A DNA stretch of 6,100 bases from Gammaproteobacteria bacterium (lineage in GTDB: Bacteria; Pseudomonadota; Gammaproteobacteria; Poriferisulfidales; Poriferisulfidaceae), in assembly GCA_007571105.1 (NCBI GenBank), contig RKRZ01000130.1:1-6100 (forward strand). The letters run 5' to 3'. Position 1 is the first letter of the stretch, and each line of letters begins with the position of its first letter. The position numbers were made by a program, and so were the translations under genes. Positions 5,963 through 6,100 of this stretch are shown in pieces. The notes beneath the pieces were generated by a model. It was given only the letters and a program-made list of their open reading frames with translations, was not told the origin of the DNA and ran no database searches.

Positions 5963-6100
5963 ATGAAAATGAGTTACGTCTATCTGATGTTGGCGATTGC
6001 GTTTGAGGTCGCTGCCACCTTGGGGTTGATGACAACCCATCACTTCACCAAACCATTGCCTTCCTTGCTGGTGATTGTCGGATATGTGATTTCTGTGTAC
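5963..6100 (+). CDS. Small multidrug resistance (SMR/EmrE-like) transporter, N-terminal part
   Basis: The first 46 codons are visible and the reading frame runs off the window. SMR proteins are about 105-115 aa, four-helix, dual-topology proton antiporters of the inner membrane that export cationic compounds; some members export guanidinium or polyamines. The start MKMSYVYLMLAIAFEV matches helix 1 of SMR proteins, with E15 in the position of the essential EmrE Glu14. FTKPLPS (residues 28-34) matches the loop FTRLWPS of EmrE, and a second hydrophobic helix begins at about residue 35. The Lys that usually follows helix 1 (EmrE Lys22) is replaced by Met23. ATG 5963 is chosen for its spacing to GAGG; ATG 5969 would remove two residues. 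The gene begins 4 nt after the dsrN stop without any terminator between, so it is probably co-transcribed with dsr. Its substrate cannot be told from this fragment. Confidence 0.85.
   Translation, partial: MKMSYVYLMLAIAFEVAATLGLMTTHHFTKPLPSLLVIVGYVISVY

Overview
The window is an internal and distal piece of a dsr (dissimilatory sulfite reductase) operon of the sulfur-oxidising type. All genes lie on the + strand, in the order dsrK (3' end only) - dsrL - dsrJ - dsrO - dsrP - dsrN - start of an SMR-family transporter gene. This matches the ...MKLJOPN... order known from Allochromatium vinosum. A long DsrL with a C-terminal ferredoxin domain between dsrK and dsrJ, together with dsrN, points to a sulfur-oxidising proteobacterium (probably gamma- or betaproteobacterial) that uses the reverse Dsr pathway. 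The moderately G+C-rich sequence does not allow a genus to be named.

Layout: 1-222 is the C-terminus of DsrK (HdrD-like, cytoplasmic). 243-2204 is DsrL, a cytoplasmic iron-sulfur flavoprotein. 2226-2657 is DsrJ, a triheme cytochrome c. 2654-3379 is DsrO, a Tat-exported Fe-S protein. 3379-4572 is DsrP, a ten-helix NrfD-like membrane protein. 4582-5958 is DsrN, a CbiA/CobB-type amidase. 5963-6100 is the first 46 codons of a small multidrug resistance (SMR) protein, cut by the window edge. Coding is almost continuous: gaps are 20, 21, 9 and 4 nt, and dsrJ/dsrO and dsrO/dsrP overlap by 4 and 1 nt. There is no non-coding stretch above 300 bases. No RNA gene, mobile element, CRISPR array or convincing terminator was seen.

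How the parts work together (family knowledge): the sulfite reductase DsrAB, encoded outside the window, oxidises sulfur delivered on the DsrC trisulfide to sulfite. DsrL takes electrons from DsrAB to NAD+. DsrMKJOP links DsrC thiol/disulfide chemistry in the cytoplasm to the quinone pool and to periplasmic redox centres (DsrJ, DsrO). DsrN is thought to amidate the siroheme cofactor of DsrAB.

Most of the window is a well-preserved, recognisable operon. The points most worth a second look are the SMR gene placed 4 nt after dsrN, where A. vinosum has dsrR/dsrS; a cluster of mutually exclusive CCGGC hairpins around the dsrN start, which lacks a Shine-Dalgarno sequence; and the DsrL nucleotide-binding site, which lacks the usual NADPH-binding arginines and carries an insert.
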